Shown: piece after piece, positions 59,447 through 64,000 of the stretch | Layout: every line of letters begins with the position of its first letter | How positions within the stretch are numbered: position 1 is the first letter of the stretch | The notes under the pieces: generated by a model | What the model was told of the DNA's origin: nothing | The model's database searches: none | The model's input: the letters and a program-made list of their open reading frames with translations, nothing else | Source: Ilex aquifolium | Taxonomy: Eukaryota > Streptophyta > Magnoliopsida > Aquifoliales > Aquifoliaceae | Reading direction: 5' to 3' | Assembly (NCBI GenBank): GCA_951799425.1 | Contig: OX637403.1 | Span: 28,836,811-28,900,810 of the forward strand | DNA length: 64,000 bases | Translations under genes and position numbers: made by a program

Positions 59447-60385
59447 TGATGATGCACAAAAGTGTCTCCGTGCAAGATCAACAGTCAAGTATACGAACGG
59501 GTGTAATTAATGAGTAGTAAATAGGCAATCAGTGACAGATCAATGACAAAGCAGTAAATAAGAGATCAACACAAGAGATTTATAGTGGTTCGGTCTCGGA
59601 TGACCTACGTCCACTCTCTGGAATGGCAACGGTGGCCGGTGTTCTTTATTGATGAATAAGGGTACTCCGGAGAGTTACAGTGCTTCTAGAAAGAGAGCAG
59701 TGTGTGTGAGGGTAAGTGTATGGGTTTCAAGGTATGCCGAGGCTCTTAGATGTGTGTCCTTCATATGGAGAGGACTTACATTTATATAGGTTGAGAGAGG
59801 CGGTGAGGCGGTCACTATAATTTGGCAAGTACAGTTATGGTAGGACTCTACCATTTTGGAAGGTTCTATTTAGGTAGGACTCGATCTTCTCCATCTTCAT
59901 CCCGGTATTCTCTCCCTCGTGCTCCTATTTAGTCGGAGGGGGTCCTGAGCTGGACTGGGCTCATCCTTGGTCTTGAGATTGGACCCGGAGTTCATTTGGC
60001 TCGCACCGAAGTGAAAAGAGACGAAGCAGGACGGACCAGGAGGTTTTGCACTGGGCGGCGCCCAAGAGGGGCTAGGTGGGCGGCGCCCACTTGAGGCAAG
60101 GTGGGCGGCGCCCAAGAGGGGCTTAGGTGGGCGGCGCCCACTTTAGTCCTTGGTGTCCTGGAACTTGCCTCCTAGTGTTTTGGCATCCTTCTAGAAGCTT
60201 TGGCATCCTTCTAGATACTTTGGCATCCTTCTAGAAGCTTTGGCATCCTTCTAGAAGCTTTGGCATTTTTCTAGATACTTTGGCATCCCTCTAGATGGGT
60301 TGACCCAGCCTTGATTTGAAACTTTCTTCGGGCTTTCTTGGTTCGTTTAAATTGGGTTTTGGCCCAGCGGAATTCGGACTCGTCA
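59447..60385 (-). repeat. LTR (5' LTR in element orientation)
   Basis: Matches the other LTR almost base for base, but has one additional pair of GGCGCC units, making it 51 bp longer. Its plus-strand end is followed directly by the target duplication AATAT. Confidence 0.92.
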
Positions 60386-60390
60386 AATAT

Positions 60391-61493
60391 TATGAGGATT
60401 GGAACTAGTTTACTCTAGAGGTCTCAACTAACTTATTATTAAACTATTTGAGGTATAAACCATAAAATAAAATTTATGGAACAATCACATAAGATTCAAG
60501 TCGAACTATTTTGACAATCTGAAAGAGACTAGCCGACCGGAGCATTAGCAGACCGATTCGTCACGTGGTGATGCCGAGAGTAATTAAATAAAAATAAATT
60601 GAGTGAACTATCTTAATATTCATTTTATCAATTTAACAATAATTATATATTTATTTTATTATAAAGGGGAATACTATGTAATCCAAATTTATATCTCAAA
60701 TGAATGAGAATTATTTGATGAATATGTCCCATTAACTTTTTTAATTAGGACCCACTGATCCAACAATCTTTATTGATTTAGAATGAATATTTAGAATATA
60801 AATTTAGGATATATAATAACATTATTCTATTATAAATATCAAACATTAATTTAAACAATTATTATGAATTTTTATTAATTATATCAATTTTAAAATTGTG
60901 TTGACATAGAGCCTCAAAGGTGACAAATACGAGGTGGGTGAGTTGTGATTCGCCCAGCTTCGTGCGTAGAATCCAAAGTGCCGTCGCAGCCGTTCTAGAA
61001 CAACGCCCACCTTTTCTGACCAATCTTTGAAGAAATTAACAATCACGCACCAGCGTGAGCGTGGTATTTTATGCAATAGAACGATGTAACGTGTGCGAGG
61101 GTGGATTTGTTGAAACTCAAGACGAAGTCGACACAAAATTAATAAATTTAAATAAAATTCTAATAATTTCTCGTTATAAATTTGTATACACGCTGTTGCA
61201 TTTTGATTTTGAACGTTAATAATATATATATATTGTCACATATGAACTGTTGATATAATTTGTGATATTACCTATTTAACAATCGTTAAAATAATTATAT
61301 AAAGTTTTTTTACATTCTTTTCTTGTTTGGTATAATAGTATACAAAGCGTCAAAACCTAGATATCTTTCCAAAACAAGGAATCAATGAACCCTCACCCAA
61401 AAACAAACATAATTAAAGGAGTTATGCAGTTACAAGTATTCTGTATTCTTTATTGAGGACCCAAAACGTACCCATTATTTTGGACTACACCGA
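60391..61493. other. Intergenic, AT-rich with a GC-richer island
   Basis: 60890-61130 is noticeably GC-richer and open on the minus strand for 85 codons (60879..61136), but I recognise no domain. The rest is AT-rich. Confidence 0.35.
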
Positions 61494-62061
61494 TGATGTA
61501 TGTATTACGATAGAGTAGAGATTAAAAATTTATGGGTACGGACTAATTCAGTATGAGCTCCTAGGCTCTTCAGATTTGAATAAGGAAAAGAGAATTAACA
61601 CATAGAGAGTTTATAGTGGTTCACCAGCTCGGGAGCTCGAAGTCTCTTGTCCCTGGGGAGTATTTTGATAAAGGGAAAATTACTCAGAGTATTGGATTAG
61701 GTTACAAATGTCTCTTTTATCGTTTGAGAGGGTAATGTCTCATATTTATAGTTGGCCCAAGGCCTCGGTTGATCTATGGCTGATTTCCGCATATCTCTTG
61801 TAACGGTTGCACCTATTGTGCAACGACAGTGGTGAATGTTGAGGTAGTTGCGATTTTTTTACTTAGATAAGCGACTGTTACGATTTGCGTGACGTTTTGA
61901 TAGAAAACAGCTGTCATCGATGCCAATGGTAGAGGTGCTGTTACTGGAGAAATGGTGCTACCCTCGAACTTCTTGGTCACCAAATATGGGCTGAGTTTCT
62001 GAGCTGTATAGGTAGGAACTGATCACCCCGAGCTTATCCTTGCATATTTTGGGTATCATCA
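61494..62061 (-). mobile_element. Possible solo LTR (TGATG...CATCA), minus orientation
   Basis: The inner text GAGTTTATAGTGGTTCACCAG resembles the GATTTATAGTGGTTCGGTCT block of the neighbouring LTRs. Candidate ends are TGATGTATG on the left and TATCATCA on the right, inverse TG...CA type. No convincing 5-bp duplication was found, so ends are approximate and the call is weak. Confidence 0.4.
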
Positions 62062-64000
62062 TAAACGATCTTTTTTTTTTGTTTAATGATTAGGGGTATT
62101 TAGATTAATTTATGCACACTTTGACTAATTTTTTTCTGGTCTATTCAAAAATAAGTTATTCATATCAAAACTAAAATATTCAGGATGATAAAACCTTATA
62201 ACCTGAGCATTTATAAACGAAAACACGAAAGGACAATAAAATAGCTTTGCAAAACTTGTGCACTGGTCGTGCTAATCACGCGCTGTAAAATCGCTGGGTG
62301 CTTCCTCCTCTGTTAGTCTGTAGATCTTTACCAACGCGGACACGGACACGTAATTGAGATGGAACGGAAGCAGCTACGAAACAACTGGTGTGCTTCAATA
62401 TCAAGTTGTTTTGTAAAATGACTAAAATAACCTTCGGCTTAACATATTTCCATTCCCTTCCCCCGTTCTTTTGTTCTTTTTTTTTTTTAATTAAAATTCA
62501 TTATAATGATTGGTGGATTTTTAATTGCGATAAGTCTATGGTATTAATTTTTTTTTGATACAGCCATTCATAGTAAAAATAATAAAAAAAATATATGTAA
62601 ATGAAACTATTGTACACGTGCCACTATTTTTTATAATATAGCTGTGTTAGATGACGTTGGATTATAGACGGTCATCACTTCCCGTCTAATTTTCAGACAC
62701 ATTCTTACTTTTTTTCACTTAGAGAATAACAAGTAAGTCACATCACGTTTCTATGCCCCAACAGTCTTTTGCATTCATAATGTTCTCTCTTAGATTTAAG
62801 AAATAATCATTACCGTCTTATTTTATCAGCCAATTTATTAGAAGTGATTAGTTATACGATTAATATTCTGGTATTAACTTGACTTTCGAGTCTTTCCCTC
62901 AAAGTCACTATAAATTTCAATGGTCAATTATGATATAACAAAACCAAGTTATCTCATAACAAGAACCTCTTCAAAGAGAATTAAGGGGGATAACGTAACA
63001 TTTCTATAATTTTTTACCCGGACCTACATTCTTGAGTTTAAAAAAACACGAGATAAGGGTAATTGAATCTTTTAATTGGTATTCATCTCGTAGTTAATTG
63101 TCATTGTCCTTCAATCATTTATTCAAAGTTTATGCTTTTTGCATTAGTGTGTAGACCTATTGGGATGTTAGTCATAATGGTGGTGGGTGGACGTGTTTTG
63201 TGTGGTGAGGAATGAATTGTACTATGGCAATATAATTCTACAATACCATAAGATAAAGAAGACAACGACGAGGAGAGATTATATTAAGTAAGATCATACT
63301 TACATTGATCGTTGGATTCTTTTAATATTCATAAAATATCCCTTACATATCTTACCTAATATGCTAGTGGATATTTTTATCGTCACCAATTTAAATGGCA
63401 AACTATATTTCCATTATTTACTCACAAATAAAAAACCTTAGACATGAAATTCTCATAGTAAGTATTTTAGAAACTAAAGTATAATAAAATATAAATTTTT
63501 GATTCAAATTTTCTCATATATATATATATATATATTTATATATATTAGCAGATTATATATTATTAATGAGTGAGCCATTTCTATACAATTAGTCTTTATT
63601 TTTATTTTTTAGTTCAACAGTCAGATATGTTCAGATTAGTTTACATACACATCGACTAATTTTTTTTTTGGTCTAGTCAAAAATAGGTCATATACGCTGG
63701 ATTAAGAAATTCATGAGGGATAAATTTCTTATGACTTGACTCAAAAGAGTTGTTAAGATTGAGAAAAAAAAAAAAAATATTAGATCATCCATCAATAAAA
63801 AAATTTGAAAGGAAAATTATATTGTTGAGGATTTGGAAGCTTAAGGCCTATATTCGTAATTGTAACCATATTGCAGGCCACGTGGCGGATACTTATTAAT
63901 TAGCCACGCCTTCTCCACCTTCCGATAGTTCCGACATTTTAGGCTTCTTTAAGACCACGAGTTCTCTCCCGTTCAATTTCGAAATCTCTCCTTAGTCTCT
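62062..64000. other. AT-rich intergenic DNA leading to a possible promoter at the right edge
   Basis: No coding frame longer than about 60 codons. The last 130 bases are C/T-rich and resemble a plant promoter or 5' UTR, with a G-box nearby. Confidence 0.4.
63877..63886 (+). promoter_or_regulatory. G-box, perfect 10-bp palindrome
   Basis: GCCACGTGGC contains the CACGTG core bound by plant bZIP and bHLH factors. It precedes a pyrimidine-rich stretch, consistent with the promoter of a gene starting beyond 64000. Confidence 0.5.

Larger units (their letters stand above)
55561..60385 (-). mobile_element. Young non-autonomous LTR retrotransposon, minus orientation
   Basis: Complete structure: LTRs at 55561..56448 (888 bp) and 59447..60385 (939 bp), each with TG...CA ends, and a perfect 5-bp target duplication AATAT (55556..55560 and 60386..60390). 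Read on the minus strand, the primer-binding site TGGCGCCGTCTGTGGGAA lies at 59426..59443 and a purine tract (56449..56465) lies before the 3' LTR. A gag-like opening follows the PBS; the PBS type and layout are those of plant Ty3/gypsy-like elements. No protease, reverse transcriptase, RNase H or integrase region is recognisable in the 3.0-kb interior, which is mostly tandem arrays, so it would depend on proteins from elsewhere. The LTRs differ by about three substitutions and one length change, indicating a very recent insertion, probably well under one million years. Family is inferred; no search was possible. Confidence 0.92.

Noticed and set aside
57109-59488. Many open frames on both strands between 57.1 and 59.5 kb
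   Set aside because: They follow the periodicity of GC-rich tandem arrays inside the LTR element; apart from the gag-like opening there is no recognisable protein.
60879-61136. 85-codon minus-strand frame in a GC-richer island
   Set aside because: No recognisable domain, splice partner or conservation evidence; kept only as a remark on the spacer.

Overview
The window is nuclear DNA of a flowering plant, most likely a woody eudicot. It is AT-rich, its genes carry many short GT-AG introns, and the recognisable proteins (Bax inhibitor-1, a CDC7-type kinase, VAP27, plastid ribosomal protein L19, a plastid FAD monooxygenase) are plant-type. The species cannot be fixed from the sequence. Exon boundaries were assembled by eye from reading frame, splice sites and phase; none is backed by transcripts.

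Layout. 1-3.6 kb: a decayed Bax inhibitor-1 paralogue (minus), split by a hAT-type element that itself carries a second terminal-inverted-repeat element. 3.6-10 kb: a mini-CACTA element, degenerate tandem repeats, a solo LTR inside an older TIR element, and a foldback element with about 197-bp tandem repeats. 10.1-30.6 kb is the gene-dense part, all on the minus strand: Bax inhibitor-1 (six exons), CDC7-like kinase (15 exons, two E2F-type sites upstream), VAP27 (eight exons) and plastid bL19 (five exons). 30.6-37.2 kb is transposon debris, including a MULE with a perfect 9-bp target duplication. 37.2-38.5 kb (plus) is an intronless, methionine-rich hydroxyproline-rich wall or surface protein. 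42.9-45.8 kb (plus) is a six-exon FAD monooxygenase, converging on a two-exon membrane protein gene at 46.1-47.1 kb (minus). 49.3-50.6 kb holds three phase-0 exons of a gene I do not recognise.

47.9-55.2 kb carries two sister PIF/Harbinger-like elements that share a nested hAT-type element. 55.6-60.4 kb is a very young LTR retrotransposon (minus orientation, identical 5-bp target duplications, near-identical LTRs). Its interior is mostly GGCGCC-rich tandem arrays, and no polymerase genes are visible. The last 3.6 kb holds a possible second solo LTR and, at the right edge, a perfect G-box that may belong to a gene starting outside the window.

The genes are unrelated housekeeping functions and do not form a pathway: cell-death suppression at the ER, S-phase kinase, ER-membrane tethering, plastid translation, and plastid or redox hydroxylation. 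No new defence or mobile system was recognised. The most interesting items are the tyrosine-repeat expansion in the duplicated Bax inhibitor-1 exon, the array-filled young retroelement, the composite MITEs and the unrecognised phase-0 exons.
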